From: Actinoplanes solisilvae
Lineage (GTDB): Bacteria > Actinomycetota > Actinomycetes > Mycobacteriales > Micromonosporaceae
DNA: 64,000 nt
Assembly (NCBI RefSeq): GCF_003999975.1
Contig: NZ_RJAC01000006.1
Span: 186,001-250,000 of the forward strand
Direction: 5' to 3'
Shown: positions 50,614 to 60,246 of the stretch, piece after piece
Layout of the letters: each line of letters starts with the position of its first letter
How positions within the stretch are numbered: the stretch's first letter is position 1
Program-made: the position numbers and the translations under genes
The notes under the pieces: generated by a model
Told to the model about the DNA's origin: nothing
What the model saw: the letters and a program-made list of their open reading frames with translations, nothing else
Databases searched by the model: none

Positions 50614-53190
50614 TCAACCCAGCAACCAGGTGTCCTTCGAGCCGCCGCCGCGCGACGAGTTGACGATCATCGAGCCGGCCGGGGCCACCCGGGTGAGGGC
50701 GGCCGGCGCCACCACCGACTCGGTTCCGCTGAAGATGAAGGCCCGCAGGTCGACGTGCCGGGGCGCGAGCTGGTGGCCGTCGAAGACCGGGTGGGTCGAG
50801 AGGCGTACGACCTCTTGCGCGACCCACCGGTGCGGGGCGGTGCGGATCTGCCGGCGGACAGCCGAAAGGTCCTCCTCGGAGGCGTGAGGGCCGATCACGA
50901 TGCGGTCGCCGCCGTAACCGTCGACCGGCTTGCAGACCAGCTCGTGCAGGCGGTCGAGGACCTCGGCCCGCTGCTCGGGGATGCCGCACAGATAGGTCGG
51001 CACGTCGGCCAGCAGCGGCTTCTCGCCCAGGTAGTACTCGATCAGCTTCGGCACGTAGGCGTAGACGGCCTTGTCGTCGCCGATCCCGTTGCCCAGCGCG
51101 TTGGCCAGCACGACGGTGTCGGCGTGCAGCGCGGTGATCAGGCTCGGGCCCAGCGGCATGCCGTCGGCGCCGGGGGAGTGGATCAGGCTGTCCTCGCCCA
51201 TCCGCAGGTAGATCACGTCGACCGGGTGGCGCTTGCCGTCGCGCAGCCGGAACACCCGTCCCTCGTCGGCGAAGAGCTCGACGCTGCGTACCACCGGCAC
51301 GCCCATCTCCTCGGCCAGCATGCGGTGCTCGAACCAGGCCGAGTCGTCCGGCCCCTGGCTCAGCACGACGATCTTCGGGTCGTCCCCCGCAGCCGGGCGC
51401 GCCGCCTCGATCAGCGCGCGTTTCAGCAGCTCGGGCGTGCGCTCCACGGAGACCAGGCCGTCCGGCTCGGGCAGCTCGGGCAGCACGTTCTGGGTCAGGC
51501 GGCGGTTCTGCATGGCGTACGCGATGCCCGACGGCACGCGCAGGTTGTCCTCCAGCACGCACCAGCGGCCGTCCACGTCGCGCACCAGATCGACGCCCGC
51601 GACCTGGGCCCGTACGCCCTCGTGGTTGACCAGAGCGCCGCTGGGGCGCAGCTCGGGGGAACCGTCGAGCACCCACTCGGGCACGATGCCGTCGCGCACG
51701 GCGTTGCGGTCGCCGTAGACGTCCTGGATGAACCGGTCGAGCGCGCGCACCCGCTGCACCAGCCCGACCCGCAGCGCCGCCCAGTCATCGGCCGGCACGA
51801 GCCGCGGCACCAGGTCGAACGGGAACAGGCGGGTGGCGGCCTCCCCGGCCACGCTGAACGTGATGCCCCGGGCGCGCTGCTCGTCGTCGCGCGTGTCCTC
51901 GCGGCGGCGCAGACCGGCCGATCCGAGCGCCGACAGAACATTCAAGATCCCCGCGTACGCCGGAGCGACCTCACCATCGGGGAAAGCCTCGTCGCCGGGT
52001 CGCTTGTACGGGAACAGGCCCGCCGGAACGGTCTGCCCCTCGGGGCCGATGCCGGTCGCGCCGCCCCGGGTGTCGGCCACGACCAGGTCGACCACGTCGG
52101 AGATGCGGCCCCGGCGCGCCAAGGCCCGGCGCTGACGGGCGGCCGAACTGCCCCGGCTCAGCGCCCGCACGGACAGGTCGAACACCTGCTCCCAGTCGCC
52201 CAGCTCCTCGAGCTGCGGGCGCAGGTCGCCGACGAGCCGCTCGACGGCGACCGCGGCGGGCACCGGCCGGGGCGAGTGCGGCAGGTCGAGCAGCTCGCCC
52301 TCGAGACCCGAGCGGGCGGCGCGCCACATCGCGGCGCGGTGCAGGGGAGGGCGGGCCGGCGTGAAGGGGCGACCGGCGCGGTAGTCCTGCCGGGCGCGCA
52401 GCACCAGACCCCGGAACAGGCCGGCCAGCAGCACGACCGTGTCGACGTCGGGGCTGGAGTCGGTGACGCGCAGCTCGACGGTGGGGACGTGCGCGGACGG
52501 GCGTACGTCGAAATAGACCATCTTGGGGTCGGTGATCGTGCCCGAGGCGATCAGGTCGGCGACCAGCTCGTCGTGCTCGGCCGCGCTGTTCAGCATCCCA
52601 GGGTCGCCGGCGGTCGGCCAGCGCAGCCAGACCAGCGACCGCACGCTGGCATAACCCGAGTCCTCACCCATCCAGAACGGGGAGCTCGTGCTCAGCGCGA
52701 GCAGGGTGGGAAGGGCGGAGGTGATCCGCTGGGTCACGGCGACGGCCTCGTCGCGGTCGGGGACGCCGACATGCACCTGGGCGCCGCAGATGAGCTGCTC
52801 GCGGGCCAGTAGCTGATAGTCGTCGAGCATCCGCCGGTAACGGCTCGTCGGCGTCACGGGGAGTGACTCCAGATCGACCAGCGGTACGGTCCCCGCGGCG
52901 ACGAGTCCGAGGCCCTTGCTTTCCGCGACGGTGATCGCTGCTCGTCGGCGGTCGACGATGCCGTCGCGCAAGCCGTCCAGATCGTCGGCGACGGGGGTGT
53001 TCGTCTCGACCACCGAGCGGTGCAGCTCGGCCGAGAACGCGCTCGGGTCTAGCTCGTCGAGAATCTCCTGGGCGCGCGGCACCAGCTCCCGGGTGACCAG
53101 GTCGACGACGTGCAGCTCCTCCTCCACACCCAGGGTGAGGCCGTGCCCCGCCGTGGTCTCGTCCGACGTGACACTCAGAGACTCCGTCAT
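50614..53190 (-). CDS. GCS2-type carboxylate-amine ligase fused to circularly permuted ATP-grasp
   Basis: The 858-residue product joins two ligase modules. Residues ~15-365 are a glutamate-cysteine-ligase-2/YbdK domain (TLGVEEELHVVDLVTRELVP, SAELHRSVVETNTPV, QLICGAQVHVGVPDRDEAV). Residues ~380-858 are a circularly permuted ATP-grasp (VQRVRALDRFIQDVYGDRNA, WCVLEDNLRVPSGIAYAMQN, LVCKPVDGYGGDRIVIGP, VDLRAFIFSG). Both use ATP to join a carboxylate and an amine, so one chain could add two amino acids in succession. The ATG is at 53190. Confidence 0.93.
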   Translation of the reverse strand: MTESLSVTSDETTAGHGLTLGVEEELHVVDLVTRELVPRAQEILDELDPSAFSAELHRSVVETNTPVADDLDGLRDGIVDRRRAAITVAESKGLGLVAAGTVPLVDLESLPVTPTSRYRRMLDDYQLLAREQLICGAQVHVGVPDRDEAVAVTQRITSALPTLLALSTSSPFWMGEDSGYASVRSLVWLRWPTAGDPGMLNSAAEHDELVADLIASGTITDPKMVYFDVRPSAHVPTVELRVTDSSPDVDTVVLLAGLFRGLVLRARQDYRAGRPFTPARPPLHRAAMWRAARSGLEGELLDLPHSPRPVPAAVAVERLVGDLRPQLEELGDWEQVFDLSVRALSRGSSAARQRRALARRGRISDVVDLVVADTRGGATGIGPEGQTVPAGLFPYKRPGDEAFPDGEVAPAYAGILNVLSALGSAGLRRREDTRDDEQRARGITFSVAGEAATRLFPFDLVPRLVPADDWAALRVGLVQRVRALDRFIQDVYGDRNAVRDGIVPEWVLDGSPELRPSGALVNHEGVRAQVAGVDLVRDVDGRWCVLEDNLRVPSGIAYAMQNRRLTQNVLPELPEPDGLVSVERTPELLKRALIEAARPAAGDDPKIVVLSQGPDDSAWFEHRMLAEEMGVPVVRSVELFADEGRVFRLRDGKRHPVDVIYLRMGEDSLIHSPGADGMPLGPSLITALHADTVVLANALGNGIGDDKAVYAYVPKLIEYYLGEKPLLADVPTYLCGIPEQRAEVLDRLHELVCKPVDGYGGDRIVIGPHASEEDLSAVRRQIRTAPHRWVAQEVVRLSTHPVFDGHQLAPRHVDLRAFIFSGTESVVAPAALTRVAPAGSMIVNSSRGGGSKDTWLLG

Positions 53191-53289
53191 GTAGACCGCC
53201 TATTTCCTCGCCCGACTCTGCTCGGAGCCTTGCCACCCCATGTACCGAACCTGTTCCGTGCCCGTTTCGCGCTTGCGGCATGCATGACC

Positions 53290-53367
53290 GAGGGTTATTC
53301 GCGACCTACCGTGACCCAAGCCCTGCGTAGGTAGCCCGCGTGCTCTCCACCGTCGCGAATAATCCTC
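53290..53367. repeat. 16-bp inverted repeat in a divergent intergenic region
   Basis: GAGGGTTATTCGCGAC (53290-53305) and its complement at 53352-53367 match at 15 of 16 positions, separated by 46 bases; each copy holds the palindrome TCGCGA. A smaller CCTAC/GTAGG stem lies between them. Position, between the ligase gene start (53190) and the epimerase-like start (53507), suggests paired regulator sites or a structured leader. Confidence 0.65.
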
Positions 53368-53506
53368 GCCGTGATGACAGGTCGGGCGGTCAGCTCCGGT
53401 CTCGCCCCTCCAACCGCCCCGGCCGCCGCCCTTGACCGGACTGAAGGCTGAGCCTCCTGTAGCCTCGGGCCGTTCCTACGGTCGGTCATTCCGGAGGGTT
53501 TTTCAG

Positions 53507-54577
<1,071 letters not shown>

Positions 54578-54585
54578 CCCACCCA

Positions 54586-54612
54586 CCCCGCGTCGCCTAT
54601 GGCGGCGCGGGG
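54586..54612 (+). terminator. Hairpin terminator after the epimerase-like gene
   Basis: A 12-bp stem (54586-54597 with 54601-54612, one T-G pair) with loop TAT starts 8 bases after the stop. It has no T-run. Confidence 0.65.
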
Positions 54613-54850
54613 CCCGCTTCTCCGCACCGCCCGCCGAGCTCACCCGTCGCCCTTTCGCTCTCCCTTCCCATTACCGACAAATCCGTATTACTGCTGCTTG
54701 TGCGCCCGGCGCGGGGCGATCGTGTTGCCGCGGGCGTTGTGGGTCGAGCCGTCTTTTGCTGGCTGAAAGGGGGCGGGCAATTGGCTGTGGCTTGCCTGGG
54801 GGTGGCCGGGTCGTAACGAACGGTTAACCCGGAATCAGTACATTGCCGGA
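54613..54850. other. Intergenic stretch before the SulP-carbonic anhydrase gene
   Basis: No gene is recognised in these 238 bases. The stretch just before 54851 (TAACGAACGGTTAACCCGGAAT) is AT-richer and holds a small GTTAAC palindrome; it may contain the promoter. The transporter start at 54851 has only a weak ribosome-binding sequence. Confidence 0.4.
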
Positions 54851-56974
54851 ATGTCCGTCTTGAAGGTATTCCGGCATGACGTACCGGCTTCGGTCGTGGT
54901 TTTTCTGATCGCCATCCCACTCTCGCTCGGCATCGCGGCCGCGTCGGGAGCGCCGCTGCTGTCGGGGCTCATCGCCGCCGTCGTCGGTGGTGTCGTCGTG
55001 GGGCTTCTCGGGGGTGCTCCGCTGCAGGTCAGCGGTCCGGCCGCCGGCTTGACCGTGATCGTCGCGGGGACAATCGCCACGCACGGGTTCGCTGCCACCG
55101 CTGCCATCGTCGCGCTGGCGGGTGGCGTACAGATATTGCTCGGGGTGGCTCGTCTGGGGCGGGCGGCGCTCGCCCTGTCGCCCGCCGTCGTGCACGGCAT
55201 GCTCGCCGGCATCGGGCTCGTCATCGCGCTGAGCCAGATTCACGTCGTGCTCGGCGGTGACGCGCAGAGCGAGGCCTGGAAGAACCTGCGCGAACTGCCC
55301 GCCCAGATCGCCGGCGGCCACCACATCGCCACGCTGCTCGGCGTGCTCACCATCGCCGTACTACTGTTCTGGCCCCGCCTCGTCAAGACCTCGCTGCTGC
55401 CCGCCGCGCTCGCCGCCGTCGTGCTCAGCACGGCCCTGGCCGCGGCGATCGGGGCCGACGTCAAGCGGGTCGACCTGCCCGACCAGCCCCTCGACGAGCT
55501 GATCTTCCCGCGCTGGCCCGACGCCGGCCTCGGGCCGATCGCCGTCGCGGTGCTGACGATCGCCCTCGTGGCCAGCGTCGAGTCGCTGCTGTCAGCCGTG
55601 GCCGTCGACCGCATGCACGACGGGCCGCGCGCCGACCTCAACCGCGAACTGGTCGCCCAGGGCGCCGGCAACACCGTCTCGGGCCTGCTCGGAGGACTGC
55701 CGATCACGGGTGTGATCGTGCGCAGTTCGACGAATGTCGCCGCGGGAGCCCGTACGCGGGCCTCTGCGGTTCTGCATGGGTTGTGGGTCGCGGTTTTCGT
55801 GCTGTTGTGCGCGCCGCTGCTCGAGACGATCCCGTTGGCGGTGCTCGCGGCGGTGCTGGTCGTGGTCGGGTTGCGGCTGATCAGCCTGGCGCAGATCCGC
55901 ACCTACGTGCGGCATCGCGAGCTTCCGACGTACGTGGTGACCGCCGTCGGGGTGGTGGCGACCGACCTGCTCACCGGGGTCGCGCTCGGGCTCGTGTCGG
56001 CGGTTCTGATCATGCTGTGGCGGCTCGTACGGTGTGAGACGCGCGTGGTCGAGCCGGAGCCGGGCACGTGGGCGGTGACGATGAGCGGCACGCTCGCGTT
56101 CCTCGGATCGGGGCGGGTCGGGCGCGCGCTGGCGGCGATCCCGGCCGGCGAACGGGTCGAGGTCGAGCTGCACCTCGACTACCTCGATCACGGTGCGTTC
56201 CAGGTGATCGAGGACTGGCGGGAGGCGTACGCGAAAGCCGGCGGGACCGTCACGGTGCGGGAGACTCACGACGGGTGGTTCCAGCGGGCCACCAGCGGAC
56301 GGCTCGGCGCGGGCAAGACCGCCCCGCCGCGCCGCTTCGGCAGCTGGTCGCAGTGGCAGAACCGGGATCGTCAACGCCGCGACGCGATGGAGGCCGGGAT
56401 CCGCGAGTTCGAGCGCAGCGTCGCCCCGCTGGTGCGCCCCCAACTGGCCGGCCTGGCCCGCGACGGCCAGCAGCCCGAACAGCTCTTCATCACCTGCGCC
56501 GACTCCCGCCTCGTCCCCAACCTGATCACGACGAGCGGACCGGGCGACCTGTTCTGCGTGCGCAACGTGGGCAACATCGTCCCGCCGCACGGGGCGGGCG
56601 ACGCCTCGGTCGGGGCGGCCATCGAGTATGCCGTGGAGGTGCTCGAGGTGCACACGATCACGGTCTGCGGGCATTCGGGCTGCGGCGCGGTGCGGGCCCT
56701 GATGACCGGGGGGTTCGCGGCCGACGGGGCGCTGGGTAGCTGGCTGGGCCATTCCGGCGTCGACCTGACCGGCTGCGACGACGAGGAGCGCTGCGTCACC
56801 GCGAACGTGGCGCGCCAGCTGGTCAACCTGCGCACCTATCCGGTCGTACGGGCCGCCGAGGATGCCGGCCGGTTGACGCTGACGGGTCTCTACTTCGACC
56901 TGTCCGAAGCTCGGATGTACACGGTGGACCCGTTGCGGAGTGAACCGGTGGCTGTCACGCACCCGTCGGGGTAA
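54851..56974 (+). CDS. SulP anion transporter fused to beta-carbonic anhydrase
   Basis: The 707-residue product has a SulP domain of about 10-12 helices (residues 1-400: RHDVPASVVVFLIAIPLSLG, PLQVSGPAAGLTVIVAGTIA, GLPITGVIVRSSTNVAAGAR), a STAS-like segment, and a C-terminal beta-carbonic anhydrase. The latter has LFITCADSRLVPNLI, FCVRNVGNIVPP and VCGHSGCGAVRAL with zinc ligands Cys, His and Cys. The fusion should pair bicarbonate transport with rapid CO2/bicarbonate interconversion at the membrane. Confidence 0.94.
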   Translation: MSVLKVFRHDVPASVVVFLIAIPLSLGIAAASGAPLLSGLIAAVVGGVVVGLLGGAPLQVSGPAAGLTVIVAGTIATHGFAATAAIVALAGGVQILLGVARLGRAALALSPAVVHGMLAGIGLVIALSQIHVVLGGDAQSEAWKNLRELPAQIAGGHHIATLLGVLTIAVLLFWPRLVKTSLLPAALAAVVLSTALAAAIGADVKRVDLPDQPLDELIFPRWPDAGLGPIAVAVLTIALVASVESLLSAVAVDRMHDGPRADLNRELVAQGAGNTVSGLLGGLPITGVIVRSSTNVAAGARTRASAVLHGLWVAVFVLLCAPLLETIPLAVLAAVLVVVGLRLISLAQIRTYVRHRELPTYVVTAVGVVATDLLTGVALGLVSAVLIMLWRLVRCETRVVEPEPGTWAVTMSGTLAFLGSGRVGRALAAIPAGERVEVELHLDYLDHGAFQVIEDWREAYAKAGGTVTVRETHDGWFQRATSGRLGAGKTAPPRRFGSWSQWQNRDRQRRDAMEAGIREFERSVAPLVRPQLAGLARDGQQPEQLFITCADSRLVPNLITTSGPGDLFCVRNVGNIVPPHGAGDASVGAAIEYAVEVLEVHTITVCGHSGCGAVRALMTGGFAADGALGSWLGHSGVDLTGCDDEERCVTANVARQLVNLRTYPVVRAAEDAGRLTLTGLYFDLSEARMYTVDPLRSEPVAVTHPSG

Positions 56975-56991
56975 GCCGGGCCGCCCGGCGC

Positions 56992-57819
56992 TCATGTTCG
57001 CTTCAGTAACTCCATGAGCGTCGTGGCGGGGTGGCCCGAGAGGCGTTCGATGTCGTCGGTGATCGGGGCGAGGTCGCCGGCCGCGATTGCCGTGTAGGTG
57101 CTCACCCACGCGTCGACCTGCCAGGCCGGGGCGCCGAAAGAGGCCCTCGACGCGTACGCCTCCGGCAGAGTCTCGGCCTGGTAGCGCACCTCCCGCCCGG
57201 TTGTCACGCTGATCGTCGAAGCGACCTCGGCCAGGCTCAGCGCTTGCGGCCCGGTCAGGTCGTAGGTGCGGCCGGCGTGCGCCCCCGGATCGCGCAGCAC
57301 GGCGACGGCCGCGTCGGCGATGTCGTCCTGGGCCACGACGGCGGCGCGCCCGTTGCCCGCCGGCCCGCGGATGATCCCGTCCTCGCCGACGAGGAACGGC
57401 AGGAAGTCGGCGTAGAGGTTGTCCCGCAGGAACGTGAACGCCATCCCGCTGCGACGTATGTGCTCCTCGGTGGCCCAGTGGTCGCGGGCGAGCGTGAAGG
57501 TGGCGTCGGGCGCGGCCCCCATGAACGACGTGTAGACGAGCCGCCGCACCCCGGCCCGCGCCGCCGCGTCGACGAAGCTGCGATGCTCGTCGACCCGGTC
57601 GGGCGTCTCGGCCGCCGACACCATGAAGACCGTCTCGGCCCCCGCCAGCGCCCGCTCAACCGCCACCCCGTCGCGATAGTCCGCCACGGCCGTCTCGGCG
57701 CCCGCCACGTCCGGCGCCCGAGCCGCATCCCGCACCAGCAGCCGCATCGGGCCGCCGAGCTTCCGCGCGACCCGCCCACCGAGCCGCCCGCCGGCCCCCG
57801 TCACCACGATCAAACCCAT
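56992..57819 (-). CDS. NmrA-like NAD(P)H-binding protein
   Basis: The 275-residue product (ATG 57819) has the GxxGxxG motif VVTGAGGRLGGRVARKL, a following LLVRDAARAPDVAG, SAAETPDRVDEHRSFVDAAA and VYTSFMGAAPDATFTLARDH typical of NmrA/NAD(P)H:quinone-oxidoreductase-2-like proteins. The YxxxK is absent, so it may sense NAD(P)H or reduce quinones rather than act as a classical dehydrogenase. It is convergent with the SulP-carbonic anhydrase gene (17-base gap). Confidence 0.87.
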   Translation of the reverse strand: MGLIVVTGAGGRLGGRVARKLGGPMRLLVRDAARAPDVAGAETAVADYRDGVAVERALAGAETVFMVSAAETPDRVDEHRSFVDAAARAGVRRLVYTSFMGAAPDATFTLARDHWATEEHIRRSGMAFTFLRDNLYADFLPFLVGEDGIIRGPAGNGRAAVVAQDDIADAAVAVLRDPGAHAGRTYDLTGPQALSLAEVASTISVTTGREVRYQAETLPEAYASRASFGAPAWQVDAWVSTYTAIAAGDLAPITDDIERLSGHPATTLMELLKRT

Positions 57820-58021
57820 ACCCCAGTTGTACGCCTCCACGAAGCGTTGAGCGCGGCACGCCCGATCACCGTCAGCCGGCGGGGTCGCGTTCCGAACTCT
57901 CCCGCAGACTGTGCCGCGACGACGCGGTCTCCGTGGGGCTGCGAATGATCTCGGCCATGCATCGAGGCTCGCGAATAGCGCGGTGGGGCACAATCAGAAT
58001 TCGTTTCTTACCGGGGCCGGC

Positions 58022-59056
58022 TCAGGCCGCGCCGGTCCCTCGGGGACGCACCCGGTCGTCGAGGACGCGGGCGGTTGCCAGGGAGCCGGCGAAGCGGGCC
58101 GGGTCGAGGTCGAGGCCGCCGGGGACCCAGGTGACGTCGTCGCCGGTCATGGCCAGCAGGATGTCGTCGGGGGTCAGGCCGGCGGCCTGCAGGTTCCGGA
58201 TCTCGCGGCGGTTGACGGCCGGGGGCAGGGGGCCGTTGCCCAGGTCGGTGCCGTAGCGGACGCGGCCTCCGGCGGCGAGGAAATCGCGCAGGTTGCCCAG
58301 GGCGGTGGTCAGCTCGGGGGTCGGCTCGCCCCAACCGTGGATGTCGAGCGTGCTGATCCAGCCCACCCGGTCGGCGCAGGCGCGGATCAGGCCGGGATCG
58401 AGACGCGACGTCCACGGGGTGTGGGCCAGCCAGTCGGCGCCTGACTCGACGGCGGCGGCGACCGTGCCGGGGCCTTCGGCGTGGACGACCACGGGCAGCC
58501 CGGCCGTGTGGGCGGCGGAGACGACGGCGGCCAGGGTTGCTTTCGGCAGCAGAGGGCCGCCGGCGTGCGCGGTTACCTTGACGAGGGTCGCGCCGCAGTC
58601 GACCACCTCCCCTACGGCCGCGGTCGCGTCGTCGGGGGAGTAGATCTCGCGCCAGCTTCCGCGGGGCGCCCAGGAGCGGTCGCTCGGGTAGCCGCCGGGC
58701 GGGATGAGGAACGGCCCGGCGTAACGGATCCGCGGCATCCCGGGGACGGCCGTCAGCGCCGCGACCGTCGCCGGCGTGGAACCGAGGTCCCACACGCCCG
58801 CGATGCCCCCGGCGCGCACGGTGGCGAGATCGACGAGTCCGGAATGGACGTGCGCGTCGACCAGACCCGGCAACAGCGTCCCCGGGAGGCGGCGCATCGC
58901 CGACGAATCCGGAATATCTGAAATGTGGACGAGACTGGTGTTGCCGTCGTCGGCGATGCGCAGTGCCACGCCGGCTGAGGAGGGCGGGGCGGAGGGGGCG
59001 GCCGCGTGGAGGCGGCCGTTCCACCAGAGGGAGTCCGCGGTCAGATATGAGGTCAC
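58022..59056 (-). CDS. Amidohydrolase in tryptophan degradation operon, candidate formylkynurenine formamidase
   Basis: The 344-residue product (GTG 59056) has amidohydrolase metal motifs: GLVDAHVHSG with His69 and His71, VVVHAEGPGTV, WLAHTPWTSR and RYGTDLGNG with the catalytic Asp. Its start overlaps the kynureninase stop (GTGA). Dioxygenase product formylkynurenine must be deformylated before kynureninase acts, and no KynB-like cyclase is present here, so this hydrolase is a candidate for that step. That role is inferred from context only. Confidence 0.85.
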   Translation of the reverse strand: MTSYLTADSLWWNGRLHAAAPSAPPSSAGVALRIADDGNTSLVHISDIPDSSAMRRLPGTLLPGLVDAHVHSGLVDLATVRAGGIAGVWDLGSTPATVAALTAVPGMPRIRYAGPFLIPPGGYPSDRSWAPRGSWREIYSPDDATAAVGEVVDCGATLVKVTAHAGGPLLPKATLAAVVSAAHTAGLPVVVHAEGPGTVAAAVESGADWLAHTPWTSRLDPGLIRACADRVGWISTLDIHGWGEPTPELTTALGNLRDFLAAGGRVRYGTDLGNGPLPPAVNRREIRNLQAAGLTPDDILLAMTGDDVTWVPGGLDLDPARFAGSLATARVLDDRVRPRGTGAA

Positions 59057-60246
59057 AGGAGGTCGCGCAGGGTGGACAGGCCTGTGTGAACCTCGGCGAA
59101 GCTCGTGCTCAGCGGGGCCGGACCGATGCGCAGGCCGTCGGGGCGGCGGTAGTCGGGGATGACGCCGGCGTCCCACAGCTTGTCGAGCAGCGACTCGAAG
59201 CCGGGCTTGCGTAACGTGATGTGCCCACCGCGCTGGGAGGCCGAGCGCGGCGACACCACCGACACCCCCCGCGGAACGAGCCATTCGTCGGCCAATTCCA
59301 GGGCGTACGTGGTCAGGGCCACCGACTTCTCGCGCACCGCCTCGATTCCCGCCGCGGCGAGCACGTCGAGGTTGGCGTGCAACGGCACCATCGCCAGGAT
59401 CGCCGGTGTGCCGCTCAGCAGGGCCCGGATCCCGGACGCCGGCTCATAACCGGGGCCCATCTCGAACGACGCCCGGTGCCCCATCCACCCGTGGATCGGC
59501 TGCCGCAGCGTGTCCTGCAGCTCCGACCTCAGATAGGCGAACGCCGGCGCCCCCGGCCCACCGTTCAGGTATTTGTACGTGCACCCCACCGCCAGGTCGA
59601 CGCCCCACGCATCCAGCGAGATGGGCACCGACCCCACCGAGTGGCAGAGGTCCCACATCGTCAGGGCCCCGGCCTCGTGCGCGATCCGGTTGATCTCGGC
59701 GATGTCGGCCAGCCATCCCGACCGGTACGCCACGTGACTGAACAACACGAGCGCCGTGTCGTCATCCACCGCCTCGGCCACCTGGGACGGATGGATCCCC
59801 GAGCCCGGGTCCGTGTCGATCCACACCAGGGAAAGGCCCCGCTCAGCAGCGATGCCTTCCAACACATACCGATCCGTGGGGAAGTTGTCCGTGTCGAGCA
59901 GAATCTTGCGCCGCCCCGGCCGCGCGTCGACCGCCGCCCGCGCCAGCTTGTAGATCAGCACCGTCGTCGAGTCGCCGATCACGGTCTGCCCCGGCGCCGC
60001 GCCCAGCGCGATCGACCCGAGCCGGTCGCCCAGCGTCAGCGGCCATTCGAGCCACCCGTCGGTCCACCCGCGGATCAGCCGCCCCGCCCACTGCTGCTCG
60101 ACGAAGTCGCTCATCAGGTCGGCGGTGGCTTTCAACGGCCGCCCCAGCGAATTGCCGTCCAGATAGGACACGGCGTCGGTGGGCAGGAACAGATCGCGGT
60201 ATGAGGCCAGCGGGTCGGCCGCGTCCAGAGCGAGGGGAGACGTCAA
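59053..60246 (-). CDS. kynU: Kynureninase
   Basis: The 397-residue product (TTG start overlapping the dioxygenase stop, TTGA) is a PLP enzyme of the kynureninase family: YLDGNSLGRPLKA, EQQWAGRLIRGW, VIGDSTTVLIYKL, NFPTDRYVLEGIA, FSHVAYRSGWLADI, WDLCHSVGSVPI and GCTYKYLNGGPGAPAF with Lys225 as the PLP lysine. It splits kynurenine to anthranilate and alanine. Confidence 0.95.
   Translation of the reverse strand: MTSPLALDAADPLASYRDLFLPTDAVSYLDGNSLGRPLKATADLMSDFVEQQWAGRLIRGWTDGWLEWPLTLGDRLGSIALGAAPGQTVIGDSTTVLIYKLARAAVDARPGRRKILLDTDNFPTDRYVLEGIAAERGLSLVWIDTDPGSGIHPSQVAEAVDDDTALVLFSHVAYRSGWLADIAEINRIAHEAGALTMWDLCHSVGSVPISLDAWGVDLAVGCTYKYLNGGPGAPAFAYLRSELQDTLRQPIHGWMGHRASFEMGPGYEPASGIRALLSGTPAILAMVPLHANLDVLAAAGIEAVREKSVALTTYALELADEWLVPRGVSVVSPRSASQRGGHITLRKPGFESLLDKLWDAGVIPDYRRPDGLRIGPAPLSTSFAEVHTGLSTLRDLL

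Noticed and set aside
50419-52812. Long open frame (797 codons) opposite the ligase fusion gene
   Set aside because: Shadow frame with Asp/Gln/Arg-rich composition and no motif; the minus strand encodes clear ligase domains.
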